This document shows, piece by piece, positions 1-7,988 of a stretch of 64,000 nucleotides of DNA (position 1 is its first letter; every line of letters begins with the position of its first letter). Made by a program: the position numbers and the translations under genes. Source of the DNA: CAZYJR01 sp964647905 (lineage in GTDB: Bacteria; Desulfobacterota; DSM-4660; Desulfatiglandales; HGW-15); contig CAZYJR010000004.1 of assembly GCA_964647905.1 (NCBI GenBank), positions 1-64,000 of the forward strand, given 5' to 3'. The notes beneath the pieces are model-generated. The model made no database searches, was not told the origin of the DNA, and saw nothing but the letters and a program-made list of their open reading frames with translations.

Positions 1-1386
1 TTGGGGCTGACGGCAAAGAGGAAGTGGCTGGTCGTCTTCTTGGTCGCAGTGGTCATCCGGGGGCTTCTATTCTGGCAGGTCCTGGAGCGGCCGGATGTGA
101 TCTTCCAGCCCGACTCCCGGATGTATACCGGCCTTGCCGAGGGGATCAGGGAGCACGGGGCCTTTTGCTATCCGGGGAGCCCGGGTGAGCCCGACATGGA
201 GAGGCTGCCGGGGTACCCGGTGTTCTTGGCTTTACTGCTGGGGCTCTTCGGCGGGTCTTACATTGCGGTGGTTGCGGTTCAGGCCTTGCTGGACTCGGTG
301 AGCTGTGTGCTGGTCGGGGTGCTCGGGGAGCGGGTCCGGAGCGGGGTTGGGCTCTTGGCGGGCATCTTGGCCGCCTTCAATATCAACATGCTTACCTATT
401 CCTTTTTTGTCCTGAGCGACTCGTTGTTTTTGTTGATTTTTTTGGCGGGTGTCCTTTTGGTCCTCCGGTTCATGGAGAGGCCTTGTTGGTGGACGGGGGC
501 GGCCGCAGGGGCGCTTATGGGGGCGGCGACCCTGGTAAGGCCGGTTCTGTTTTATTTCCCCTTGTTTTTGATCCCTTTTTTGTGGGGTTTCTTGGTGTGG
601 GGGAAAAGGGTCTCGCCGGTGCGAGGGGCGGGTTATGTGCTGGCGGTGGGCGCGCTCTTCGGCATGGTGGTGGTGCCCTGGCTCGGGCGGAATCTTGCAG
701 TGGGGGGGCGGTTTCAGCTTACGGCACAAGCAGGGGAGCACCTGGTCCAGTACGTGGTCCCCTTTGTGTGGCAGTACTCCAAGGGGATCCCCTTCATCGA
801 GGGCATGAAGAAGGTGAACAGGGAGATGGCTCTCGAGGCCGAAAAGGAGGGGGTGGAATGGAAGGAGCTGGGGCGGTTCGAGGCGAGCGAGCGGAAGAAG
901 GCCATGGCCCTCGGGATACTCAAAGAGGAGCCTTTGGGCGCGATCGCCAAGGCCTGGGTCTTCGGGATGGTGAAGAACCTGTTTGCGCCGGCTGTTGTGG
1001 ATTTTTCTTATCTCTTGGGCGTTGAGCGGCCCCATTTCTTCTATACCGAGGGCAGGACCCTGGTGGAGAGGGCCTGGAACTTTGTTACGGGTATCAAGGG
1101 GTGGTTCGGGTGGGTGCTGCTGGGGAGTTTGGCGATGATGCCCCTGGTGCGGTTGGTACAGGCCTGGGGGCTGGTTCGCGTATTGAGGGAGCGGGTCTGG
1201 GCGGGGCTGCTGTTCGTGGTCATAACGGGGTACTTTCTGCTGGTATCAGGGCCCGTGGGGTATGCCAAATACAGGATCCCCTTCGAGCCGGTCTTGATTG
1301 TGCTCTTGGCGGTCGGCATAAAGGAAATCGCCGGGCGATTCAATGCGGCGCGGCTTCGCCGCTCTCAATGTGCCGAGGTTGGTTGA
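1..1386 (+). CDS. GT-C fold integral-membrane glycosyltransferase (ArnT/PMT-like)
   Basis: A 461-residue, strongly hydrophobic protein with about ten predicted membrane segments. An early acidic residue in a periplasmic loop (D38 in PDSRMY) is followed by the R-x-P-G-Y-P motif at residues 68-73. Both are typical of GT39/GT83-like transferases that move a sugar from a polyprenyl-phosphate donor on the periplasmic side. It is the first gene of a polysaccharide locus, so a role in decorating a glycan is inferred; substrate unknown. The reading frame opens with TTG at the very first base, so the true start could lie upstream of the window. The C-terminal tail is basic and cytoplasmic. Confidence 0.75.
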   Translation: MGLTAKRKWLVVFLVAVVIRGLLFWQVLERPDVIFQPDSRMYTGLAEGIREHGAFCYPGSPGEPDMERLPGYPVFLALLLGLFGGSYIAVVAVQALLDSVSCVLVGVLGERVRSGVGLLAGILAAFNINMLTYSFFVLSDSLFLLIFLAGVLLVLRFMERPCWWTGAAAGALMGAATLVRPVLFYFPLFLIPFLWGFLVWGKRVSPVRGAGYVLAVGALFGMVVVPWLGRNLAVGGRFQLTAQAGEHLVQYVVPFVWQYSKGIPFIEGMKKVNREMALEAEKEGVEWKELGRFEASERKKAMALGILKEEPLGAIAKAWVFGMVKNLFAPAVVDFSYLLGVERPHFFYTEGRTLVERAWNFVTGIKGWFGWVLLGSLAMMPLVRLVQAWGLVRVLRERVWAGLLFVVITGYFLLVSGPVGYAKYRIPFEPVLIVLLAVGIKEIAGRFNAARLRRSQCAEVG

Positions 1387-1464
1387 TCGAATCGCCCTGT
1401 CGGAACTCGAAGAATACAAGGAGACATGATAGCTGTGCCTACACTCCAAATTATCACAAATGAA

Positions 1465-1493
1465 TTGACTTTATATAACAACTGTCATATGAA
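1465..1493 (+). promoter_or_regulatory. possible sigma-70 promoter for the DUF4143 ATPase
   Basis: TTGACT at 1465-1470, a 17-base spacer and TATGAA at 1488-1493, in an AT-rich patch within GC-rich surroundings. The GTG start of the next gene lies only 7 bases after the -10 box, so transcription from here would give a nearly leaderless message. Match quality is moderate (5/6 and 4/6). Confidence 0.4.
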
Positions 1494-1499
1494 TGGCGT

Positions 1500-2651
1500 G
1501 TGGACTCGGGGTCGTTGATAAAGAGGGTTTTGGATGTCGCCGTTCCTCCCGGTCGATCCGCGTTTCTGTGGGGGCCAAGAAAGGTGGGGAAGACCACACT
1601 GCTCAAGCAGCAGTACCCGGAGGCCTCCTGGATCGACCTCCTGGACTATGATCTTTACCTCGCTCTCAGTCAAAGACCGACCCGGTTACGCCAGATCCTG
1701 GAGGCTCAGAGGACGCGTACGGTCGTGATTGATGAAGTGCAGAAGATCCCGCATCTCCTGGACGAGATCCACTGGCTGATTGAGAACAAGGGGTATCAAT
1801 TCATCCTGTCGGGTTCGAGCGCTCGAAAGCTCGTTAGAGGGAAAGCCAATTTGCTCGGCGGAAGGGCGTGGCGCTTTGAGCTTTATCCTCTGGTCACGCA
1901 GGAGGTGGATGCATTCAATCTGGACAAGGCGCTTTGCTTCGGATTGCTCCCATCGCACTATTTGTCTCCTGACCCTGAGATGGATCTCAGGGGATATGTG
2001 CACGACTACCTCAAAGAAGAGATTCAGGCCGAGGCCCTTACCCGGAACCTGCCGGCCTTTTCCAGGTTCTTACAGTCCGCTGCCACCACCAACGGCATGC
2101 TGCTCAATTACTCCAACGCGGCAAGGGAGGCAGGAGTTTCGGTAAAGACCATACGGGAATATTATCAGATTCTTGAGGACACGCTGGTTGGAAGACAACT
2201 GCCTCCCTGGAGGAAGCGCAAGAAGCGGAGGCTCATCGAGACATCCAAGTTCTTTTTCTTCGACACCGGTATGGTGTCGGCCCTTCTGGGCTATACATCG
2301 CTTACTCCCGGAACCCGGGAGTATGGACGGGCGTTTGAGCATTTCGTTCTTCAAGAGTGCTGGGCGTACCGCCATTACAGCAGAAAAGACTTCCCCATCT
2401 ACTTTTGGAGAACAGCCGGCGGCTCGGAGGTCGACCTGATTCTGGGAGAGGCGGATGCGGCCCTGGAGATCAAATCGGCCACAGATGTCGGCGAGAGAAT
2501 CAGAGGGCTTCATCTGTTTCAGGAAGAGACTGCCTGCAAGAAGGGCTTCATCGTTTCACGGGAACCCCGGCCGCGAAAGATCAATCACGGGATAACCGTT
2601 CTACCATGGCGGATGTTCTGCGAGATGCTGTGGGCCGGAGAGATCATTTAA
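1500..2651 (+). CDS. AAA-type ATPase with C-terminal DUF4143 nuclease-like domain
   Basis: A 383-residue protein. Walker A is G25-PRKV-GKT32 and Walker B is VVIDE (residues 75-79), giving an N-terminal P-loop domain. The C-terminal third carries GSEVDLIL followed by EIKS, the D...ExK arrangement of a PD-(D/E)xK nuclease-like fold, as in the AAA_14/DUF4143 family. Members are scattered, mobile accessory genes whose function is mostly undefined; some behave like solitary toxin-antitoxin or defence components. The start is GTG at 1500: the nearby ATGs at 1489 and 1493 are in other frames. It lies upstream of gmd, 13 bases away, and has a lower GC content than its neighbours. Confidence 0.85.
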   Translation: MDSGSLIKRVLDVAVPPGRSAFLWGPRKVGKTTLLKQQYPEASWIDLLDYDLYLALSQRPTRLRQILEAQRTRTVVIDEVQKIPHLLDEIHWLIENKGYQFILSGSSARKLVRGKANLLGGRAWRFELYPLVTQEVDAFNLDKALCFGLLPSHYLSPDPEMDLRGYVHDYLKEEIQAEALTRNLPAFSRFLQSAATTNGMLLNYSNAAREAGVSVKTIREYYQILEDTLVGRQLPPWRKRKKRRLIETSKFFFFDTGMVSALLGYTSLTPGTREYGRAFEHFVLQECWAYRHYSRKDFPIYFWRTAGGSEVDLILGEADAALEIKSATDVGERIRGLHLFQEETACKKGFIVSREPRPRKINHGITVLPWRMFCEMLWAGEII

Positions 2652-2664
2652 GGAGGGGCGGTGT

Positions 2665-3789
2665 ATGAAAAAAGCGCTCATTACGGGCATCACCGGGCAG
2701 GACGGGGCCTATCTGGCCGAGTACCTGCTGGGCAAGGGCTACGAGGTGCACGGGATCAAGAGGAGGTCGTCTTCGTTCAACACGGCCCGGGTGGATCACT
2801 TGTACAGGGATCCGCACGAGGAAGGCGTGCGGTTCTTCATGCACTACGGGGACCTCACCGATGCGACCAATCTGATCAGGATCGTGCAGGAGGTGCGGCC
2901 GGACGAGGTCTATAATCTGGCCGCGCAGAGCCATGTGAAGGTTTCCTTTGAGAGCGCGGAGTATACGGCCAATGCGGACGCCCTGGGCACATTGAGGCTG
3001 CTCGAGGCCGTGCGCATCCTCGGGATGGGGGACAGGATCCGGTTCTACCAGGCCTCCACCAGCGAGCTCTACGGAAAGGTCCGGGAAACACCCCAGAACG
3101 AGGAGACCCCGTTCTACCCCAGGAGCCCCTATGCGGCGGCCAAGCTCTACGCCTACTGGATCTGCGTCAACTACCGCGAGGCCTACGGGATGTTCGCTTG
3201 CAACGGGATCCTTTTCAACCACGAGTCCCCGGTGCGGGGCGAGACCTTTGTGACGAGGAAGATCACCCGTGCCGTTGCCAGGATGAAGCTGGGGCTCCAG
3301 AAAAAGCTCTACCTGGGGAACCTGAACGCCAAGCGGGACTGGGGCCATGCGCGGGACTACGTGCGCTCCATGTACCTGATACTCCAGCAGGATGAACCTG
3401 ACGACTATGTGGTGGCGACCGGCGAGGCCCACTCGGTGAGGGAGTTCGCCGAGTGGGCGTTCAGGGAGATAGGGATGGAGCTGGAGTGGAGGGGCGAGGG
3501 CGTGGATGAGAAGGGAGTGGTGTCGGGTGTCGGGGATCGGGGGTCGGGTGCCGGGGAGCTCCGGCCCGGGGACGTGGTGGTGGAGGTGGACCCCAGGTAC
3601 TTCCGGCCCACCGAGGTGGACTTCCTCCTGGGCGACGCCTCCAAGGCCAGGGAGAGGCTCGGCTGGGCGCCGAAGGTGTCCTTCGGGGAGATGGTGGCCC
3701 AGATGGTGAGGGAGGACCTGGAGCAGGCCTCGAGAGACCTGCTTTGCCAGGAGAGCGGGTACCGGGTGCCCGGCAACAGCTTCGACTGA
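2665..3789 (+). CDS. gmd: GDP-mannose 4,6-dehydratase
   Basis: A 374-residue cytosolic SDR enzyme converting GDP-D-mannose to GDP-4-keto-6-deoxy-D-mannose, the first step to GDP-L-fucose. The NADP-binding G-x-x-G-x-x-G motif is GITGQDG (residues 8-14), and catalytic residues are T132, E134, Y156 and K160 (YxxxK). The late motif VDPRYFRP is also present. A good ribosome site (AAGGAGG) precedes the ATG. It pairs with fcl at 4126, but a HicB-like gene separates the two. The loop between EKG and the PGD motif is encoded by five copies of a degenerate 7-bp repeat (3523-3557) and is about two residues longer than in typical Gmd. Length and motifs look intact. Confidence 0.97.
   Translation: MKKALITGITGQDGAYLAEYLLGKGYEVHGIKRRSSSFNTARVDHLYRDPHEEGVRFFMHYGDLTDATNLIRIVQEVRPDEVYNLAAQSHVKVSFESAEYTANADALGTLRLLEAVRILGMGDRIRFYQASTSELYGKVRETPQNEETPFYPRSPYAAAKLYAYWICVNYREAYGMFACNGILFNHESPVRGETFVTRKITRAVARMKLGLQKKLYLGNLNAKRDWGHARDYVRSMYLILQQDEPDDYVVATGEAHSVREFAEWAFREIGMELEWRGEGVDEKGVVSGVGDRGSGAGELRPGDVVVEVDPRYFRPTEVDFLLGDASKARERLGWAPKVSFGEMVAQMVREDLEQASRDLLCQESGYRVPGNSFD
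3523..3557. repeat. five-unit heptanucleotide repeat inside gmd
   Basis: Five consecutive 7-mers of the form YCGGGNN: TCGGGTG, TCGGGGA, TCGGGGG, TCGGGTG, CCGGGGA. They encode part of a Gly/Ser-rich surface loop of Gmd. A longer array of the same heptamer lies between genes at 25971-26019. Unit length is not a multiple of three, so gain or loss of one unit would shift the gmd frame. Confidence 0.7.
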
Positions 3790-3822
3790 TTGGGCCCGAA
3801 GAGATTCGGGAGAGGAAATATC

Positions 3823-4122
3823 ATGAAGAAGATAAGATTGACTGAAGAGGTTTGGAAAGAAGGCAATATGTATGTTGCTTATTGTCCCGAACTGGACATA
3901 GCTTCTTGTGGCAAAGACGTTTGGCAGGCAAAGAGGAACTTAATGGAAGCTATCGAAATCAATATAGAAGAGACGAAGAAAATGAATACGCTAGCTCAGT
4001 TCCTCGAACAGTGTGGTATAGAAGAAACCGAGCAGAATCTGATGAGCGCCCGAAAGGAGTTGGTAGGGTTCGGCCCTTTGTCCCTCGGGGGTTTACCGTT
4101 TCAGGACATTCGAAGAGAGTGA
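3823..4122 (+). CDS. HicB-like antitoxin-family protein without a HicA partner
   Basis: A 99-residue protein whose N-terminal half (YVAYCPELDI, then ...ASCG..W.A..NLMEAIE) is the degenerate RNase H-like fold of the HicB family. No dsRNA-binding HicA toxin precedes or follows it, and no obvious DNA-binding domain is seen at its C-terminus. The start is the ATG at 3823 behind GGGAGAGG; an upstream in-frame start at 3790 has no ribosome site. It sits between gmd and fcl, which are normally adjacent, and is more AT-rich than either, which suggests insertion. A role as antitoxin is inference; it could be a stand-alone HicB-family protein. Confidence 0.8.
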   Translation: MKKIRLTEEVWKEGNMYVAYCPELDIASCGKDVWQAKRNLMEAIEINIEETKKMNTLAQFLEQCGIEETEQNLMSARKELVGFGPLSLGGLPFQDIRRE

Positions 4123-4125
4123 TGA

Positions 4126-5070
4126 ATGGATGAGAAGGACTCCAGAGTGTATGTGGCAGGGCATCGGGGGCTGGTGGGATCGGCGATCCTAAGGAGGCTC
4201 GAGAGGGAAGGCTTCACCGGGCTGATCACCAGGTCGCACCGGGAGCTGGACCTGACCGTTCAGGCCGAGGTGGAGGGCTTTTTCCGGGAGGAGCGGCCCG
4301 AGTACGTGTTCCTGGCGGCGGCCAGGGTGGGCGGGATCCTGGCGAACAGCACCTATCCGGCGGACTTCATCCGGGACAACCTCCAAATCCAGACCAACGT
4401 GATCGATTCGGCCTACCGGGCGGGGGTGAAGAAGCTCCTCTTCCTGGGGAGCTCCTGCATCTACCCCAGGGACTGCCCCCAGCCGATGAAGGAGGAGCAC
4501 CTGCTCTCGGGCAAGCTCGAGCCCACGAACGAGCCCTATGCGGTCGCCAAGATCGCAGGGATCAAGATGTGCCAGGCCTACAACCGGCAGTACGGCACGC
4601 GGTTCGTATCGGTGATGCCCACCAACCTCTACGGCCCGGGGGACGACTTCGACCTGGAGACCAGCCACGTGCTGGCCGCCCTGATCCGGAAGTTTCACGA
4701 CGCCAAGGCCGCGGGAGAGGACGCGGTGACCGTGTGGGGCACGGGCAGGCCCAGGCGGGAGTTCCTGCACGTGGACGACCTGGCGGACGCCTGCCTCTTC
4801 GTCATGCGGCATTACGACGATGACGAGATCATCAACATAGGCGTGGGAGAGGACATCGGCATCCATGACCTGGCCCTGCTGATAAAGGACGTGGCGGGTT
4901 TCAGGGGCGAGATCCGGCTGGATCCCTCCAAGCCCGACGGGACGCCCCGGAAGCTCCTGGACGTGAGCCGCCTGAGCTCCCTCGGGTGGAGGAGCAAGAT
5001 CCCGCTCCGGCGGGGCATAGAGGAGACCTACACGTGGTATGCGGACTTCCGGCGCGGGGAGAAGCCCTAG
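4126..5070 (+). CDS. fcl: GDP-L-fucose synthase
   Basis: A 314-residue SDR epimerase/reductase that converts the Gmd product to GDP-L-fucose using NADPH. GHRGLVG near residues 8-14 is the dinucleotide-binding glycine motif. The catalytic triad is seen as GSSCIYP (S109/S110) and Y138-x3-K142. Length is usual for the family. The gene starts 3 bases after the HicB-like gene and its stop overlaps by 4 bases with the stop of the PIN-domain gene on the opposite strand, leaving no room for a terminator. Confidence 0.96.
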   Translation: MDEKDSRVYVAGHRGLVGSAILRRLEREGFTGLITRSHRELDLTVQAEVEGFFREERPEYVFLAAARVGGILANSTYPADFIRDNLQIQTNVIDSAYRAGVKKLLFLGSSCIYPRDCPQPMKEEHLLSGKLEPTNEPYAVAKIAGIKMCQAYNRQYGTRFVSVMPTNLYGPGDDFDLETSHVLAALIRKFHDAKAAGEDAVTVWGTGRPRREFLHVDDLADACLFVMRHYDDDEIINIGVGEDIGIHDLALLIKDVAGFRGEIRLDPSKPDGTPRKLLDVSRLSSLGWRSKIPLRRGIEETYTWYADFRRGEKP

Positions 5071-5510
5071 GGGGACTTGGGGTGTTGAAAATGTTCCGCC
5101 CAGGTTGCAGGAGAGATCACCGAGCTATGCGGTCTTGGTTTCTCGATGAGCAGCCTATCGCCGGTGATAAGAACAGCCGTCGGTTCTGTTGCCAAAAGCG
5201 ACCACAAGTGGGCATCCCGCGGGTCGGGAGATGATTGATCAGGATCCGGTGGGGGCTCTCGCCATATGGCGTTCGCTGTGATCTCGGTCAAGAGCCTATC
5301 GATCTCCGCCTCGCTGAGGCCATGCAGCCGTGAGAGCTTCGGCCGTAGCAGGACACTTCGGTACTCGCGCAGTAGCTCCGCAGAGAGGAGGTAGAACAGG
5401 CCGCCGCTCAGCATGGAATCCAATACCCGGGCGGTGGGGCTGTTGCTTTCGGCCGTGATGAGTGCGGCAGCCAGCACATTCGTATCGATGATGAAGATAC
5501 GGCCACTCAT
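5067..5510 (-). CDS. PIN-domain toxin (PF13470-like)
   Basis: A 147-residue putative ribonuclease. PIN-fold acidic residues are visible at D9 (IIDTNVLA), E45/E49 (SAELLREY), D99 (DPRDAHL) and D118 (ITGD), consistent with a Mg-dependent RNase active site. It is encoded immediately downstream of, and overlapping by 4 bases, a ribbon-helix-helix antitoxin gene, the usual order for VapBC-like modules. The module is inserted on the minus strand between the + strand polysaccharide genes fcl and the methyltransferase/GT2 gene. Confidence 0.88.
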   Translation of the reverse strand: MSGRIFIIDTNVLAAALITAESNSPTARVLDSMLSGGLFYLLSAELLREYRSVLLRPKLSRLHGLSEAEIDRLLTEITANAIWREPPPDPDQSSPDPRDAHLWSLLATEPTAVLITGDRLLIEKPRPHSSVISPATWAEHFQHPKSP

Positions 5511-5755
5511 CGCACTCGATGGGCGCGGGTCTCTTCAATGGCTAAGCGGGCGGCCTCTTCTTCGTTCAGCCCTGCTCGGGACCGAGCTTGTGCGGCCAGT
5601 CGGCGGGCGGTTGCCATGGGTTTAATGCCGCTGAGCTTCAAGCTCTCTTCTATGATTTCGCGTATGCTGCGCCCCTGTCGGGTGGCGGCCTCTTTGATCG
5701 CACGGTGCATATCGTCTTCAAGGGTAATGGTCAGGCGGCCCATGTATCCCTCCAT
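5507..5755 (-). CDS. ribbon-helix-helix antitoxin
   Basis: An 82-residue protein with an N-terminal RHH motif (RLTITLEDDM, then a helix-turn-helix-like A..RQGRSIREII). The rest is a helical, charged toxin-binding tail. The first ATG (5755) has an in-frame alternative four residues in (MGRLTITL, 5743), behind GGAGGG. It overlaps the PIN toxin gene by 4 bases, so the two are translationally coupled. The three tandem 8-bp repeats just upstream (5772-5795) are a likely binding site for self-repression. Confidence 0.87.
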   Translation of the reverse strand: MEGYMGRLTITLEDDMHRAIKEAATRQGRSIREIIEESLKLSGIKPMATARRLAAQARSRAGLNEEEAARLAIEETRAHRVR

Positions 5756-5771
5756 ATTCGGATTGTTTGAT

Positions 5772-5805
5772 TAATCACCATAACACCAAAACACCATCAG
5801 GTCAA
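5772..5805 (-). promoter_or_regulatory. promoter with three tandem 8-bp operator repeats for the PIN/RHH module
   Basis: On the minus strand TTGACC (5800-5805), a 17-base spacer and TATGGT (5777-5782) form a plausible sigma-70 promoter. Overlapping it are three head-to-tail octamers, GGTGTTTT, GGTGTTAT and GGTGATTA (5795 down to 5772). RHH antitoxins bind as dimers to short tandem sites, so this reads as an autoregulatory operator. Inferred from sequence only. Confidence 0.5.
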
Positions 5806-5846
5806 GGGTCTTCTTGTCCGGTACCGCTGGAGGCAAACCTTTTCTT

Positions 5847-7256
5847 ATGACGAAATCGGAGATTATACGGCGGTTCGATGAGCTTGCGCCCGAGAGGGAC
5901 GCCTGGAAGGAAAAGAACCGCTATTACTATGAAGACCGGGAGCGGTACATGCGGTTCCTGGTGCCCGAGGGCGCGGAGGTCCTGGAGCTCGGGTGCGGGA
6001 CGGGCGATCTGCTCCACGCCCTGAGGCCCTCGCGCGGGGTGGGGGTGGATTTCAGCTCCGCTATGCTCCGGAGGGCCCGGGAGAAGCACCCGGAGCTGGA
6101 GTTCGTTGAGTCGGACATCGAGGAGCCGGGGGGCGTTCACGGGACGTTCGACTTCCTGATCCTGGACGACGTGATCGGGCATCTCCAGGACGTCCAGGCC
6201 GCCTTGAGGGGCCTTCGCCCTTTCTGCCGGGCGGATACCAGGGTGATCATCACCTACTACAACTTCCTCTGGGAGCCGGTGCTCAAGCTCGGGGAGCGCC
6301 TGGGCCGGAAGATGCCCCAGGATCATCAGAACTGGCTGGCCACCGAGGATATCGCCAATCTGCTCCACCTGGAGCGCTTCGAGGTGGTCAAGAGCGAGTG
6401 CAGGCTGCTTTTGCCCAAGAGGATCCCCTGGCTCGGCGGGCGGATCAACCGCTGCGTGGGCTCCCTGCCGGGGCTCCGCAAGCTCTCCCTCTGCCGCTAC
6501 GTTGTGGCCCGGCCCCTGGGGCTGAGGGAGGAGGAGTCGTATTCCACGACAATACTGGTGCCGGCAAGGAACGAGGAGGGAAACGTGGAGGACGCGGTCA
6601 AGCGCATTCCTCCCTTCGGCGGGCACCAGGAGATCATATTCGTGGAGGGGGGGTCCACCGACAATACCCGGCGGGAGATCGAGCGGGTGATCGAGGCCTA
6701 CCCGGAAAAGGACATCAAGCTGGCCCTCCAGACCGGAAAGGGCAAGGGGGACGCGGTGCGGACCGGTTTTTCACGGGCCTCGGGCGACATCCTGATGATC
6801 CTGGACGGGGACCTCACAGTGCAGCCCGAGGACCTGCCCAGGTTCTACCACGCCATAGCCGGGGACCTGGGGGAGTTCATCAACGGCTGCCGCCTGGTCT
6901 ACCCCATGGACAGGGAGGCCATGCGGTTCCTCAACCTCGTGGGGAACAAGTTCTTCTCCGTGATGTTCACCTGGATCCTGAACCAGCGGTTCAAGGACAC
7001 CCTTTGCGGGACCAAGGTCCTCTTCCGCGGAGACTACCTCAAGATCCGGGCGGAGCGCGGCTACTTCGGCGACTTCGACCCCTTCGGCGACTTCGACCTG
7101 ATCTTCGGCGCGGTTAAGCGGAACCTCAAGGTGGTGGAGGTCCCCATCCGGTACCGCGAGCGCACCTATGGGAGCACCAACATCAGCCGTTTCCGCCACG
7201 GCTGGCTCCTCCTCCGGATGACCCTCTTCGCCTACCGCAAGATAAAGGCCATTTGA
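5847..7256 (+). CDS. bifunctional class I methyltransferase / GT2 glycosyltransferase
   Basis: A 469-residue two-domain protein. Residues 1-210 form a SAM methyltransferase with motif I VLELGCGTGD and a downstream acidic residue after VGVDFSS. From about residue 230 a GT2 (dolichol-phosphate mannosyltransferase-like) domain begins with TTILVPARNEEGN, followed by the metal-binding ILDGDLTV and the late PIRYRERTYGSTNI. The ATG at 5847 has GGAGG 13 bases upstream and is preferred over a TTG at 5814. It is followed without a gap by another methyltransferase. It may transfer a sugar to polyprenyl phosphate and methylate a related substrate; that coupling is inferred. Confidence 0.88.
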   Translation: MTKSEIIRRFDELAPERDAWKEKNRYYYEDRERYMRFLVPEGAEVLELGCGTGDLLHALRPSRGVGVDFSSAMLRRAREKHPELEFVESDIEEPGGVHGTFDFLILDDVIGHLQDVQAALRGLRPFCRADTRVIITYYNFLWEPVLKLGERLGRKMPQDHQNWLATEDIANLLHLERFEVVKSECRLLLPKRIPWLGGRINRCVGSLPGLRKLSLCRYVVARPLGLREEESYSTTILVPARNEEGNVEDAVKRIPPFGGHQEIIFVEGGSTDNTRREIERVIEAYPEKDIKLALQTGKGKGDAVRTGFSRASGDILMILDGDLTVQPEDLPRFYHAIAGDLGEFINGCRLVYPMDREAMRFLNLVGNKFFSVMFTWILNQRFKDTLCGTKVLFRGDYLKIRAERGYFGDFDPFGDFDLIFGAVKRNLKVVEVPIRYRERTYGSTNISRFRHGWLLLRMTLFAYRKIKAI

Positions 7257-7988
7257 TTGGGAAGCAAAGCAAGGGCCGGTGAGATCCTCCGGGAGCGCCG
7301 CGAGACATGGCGGAAAAAGGAGATCCTGAGGAGGCTCTACAACCGGTGGTATGATCTCATCCGGGCGGAGCTCGTCCCCGGACCGGCCCTGGAGCTCGGC
7401 GGGGGGAGCGGCAACCTGAAGGAGCGCTTCCCGGGGGTGATCAGCTCGGATATCGTATGCCAGCCTTGGCTGGACGCGGTGCTGGACGCCCGGCGGCTCC
7501 CGGTGAGACCCGGGGCCCTTGGAAACATCGTCCTCTTCGACGTGCTCCATCACCTGCCGGATCTCCCGGGCTTCTTTGAAGAGGCGGGCCGGGCCCTGGT
7601 CCGGGGCGGCAGGATAATCATGATGGAGCCCTTTGTCTCGCCCGGATCGTACCCGGTTTACCGCTTTCTCCATCACGAGGGCCTGTCCATGGGGGTGGAT
7701 CCGCTGGCGCCCTCGAGCCGCAGCGGCCCCTTGGAAGGGAACCAGGCGATCCCGGCGCTTCTCTTCGGGGGGTACGCTTCCGAATTCAAGAGGCGCTTTC
7801 CCGGGCTGGCCCTCCTCAGGGCGGAGCCCATGGACTGCCTTGCCTACCCGTTGAGCGGGGGGTTTCACGGGCCGAGCCTGGCCCCTGTCCGGCTTTGGGG
7901 TTTTTTGGAGGCCCTGGAGGGCCTCTTGAGGCCGCTCGGGCGGTTTTTGGGCTACCGCCTGTTCGTGGTGCTGGAGAAGGCGTCATAG
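7257..7988 (+). CDS. class I SAM-dependent methyltransferase
   Basis: A 243-residue protein with a shortened motif I (LELGGGSGNL) and the post-motif FDVLHHLPD, typical of small-molecule methyltransferases. TTG start directly abuts the stop of the preceding methyltransferase/GT2 gene, so translation is probably coupled. The 3' end overlaps the most likely start of the next glycosyltransferase. It probably modifies a sugar or lipid intermediate of the polysaccharide; the substrate cannot be told. Confidence 0.8.
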   Translation: MGSKARAGEILRERRETWRKKEILRRLYNRWYDLIRAELVPGPALELGGGSGNLKERFPGVISSDIVCQPWLDAVLDARRLPVRPGALGNIVLFDVLHHLPDLPGFFEEAGRALVRGGRIIMMEPFVSPGSYPVYRFLHHEGLSMGVDPLAPSSRSGPLEGNQAIPALLFGGYASEFKRRFPGLALLRAEPMDCLAYPLSGGFHGPSLAPVRLWGFLEALEGLLRPLGRFLGYRLFVVLEKAS

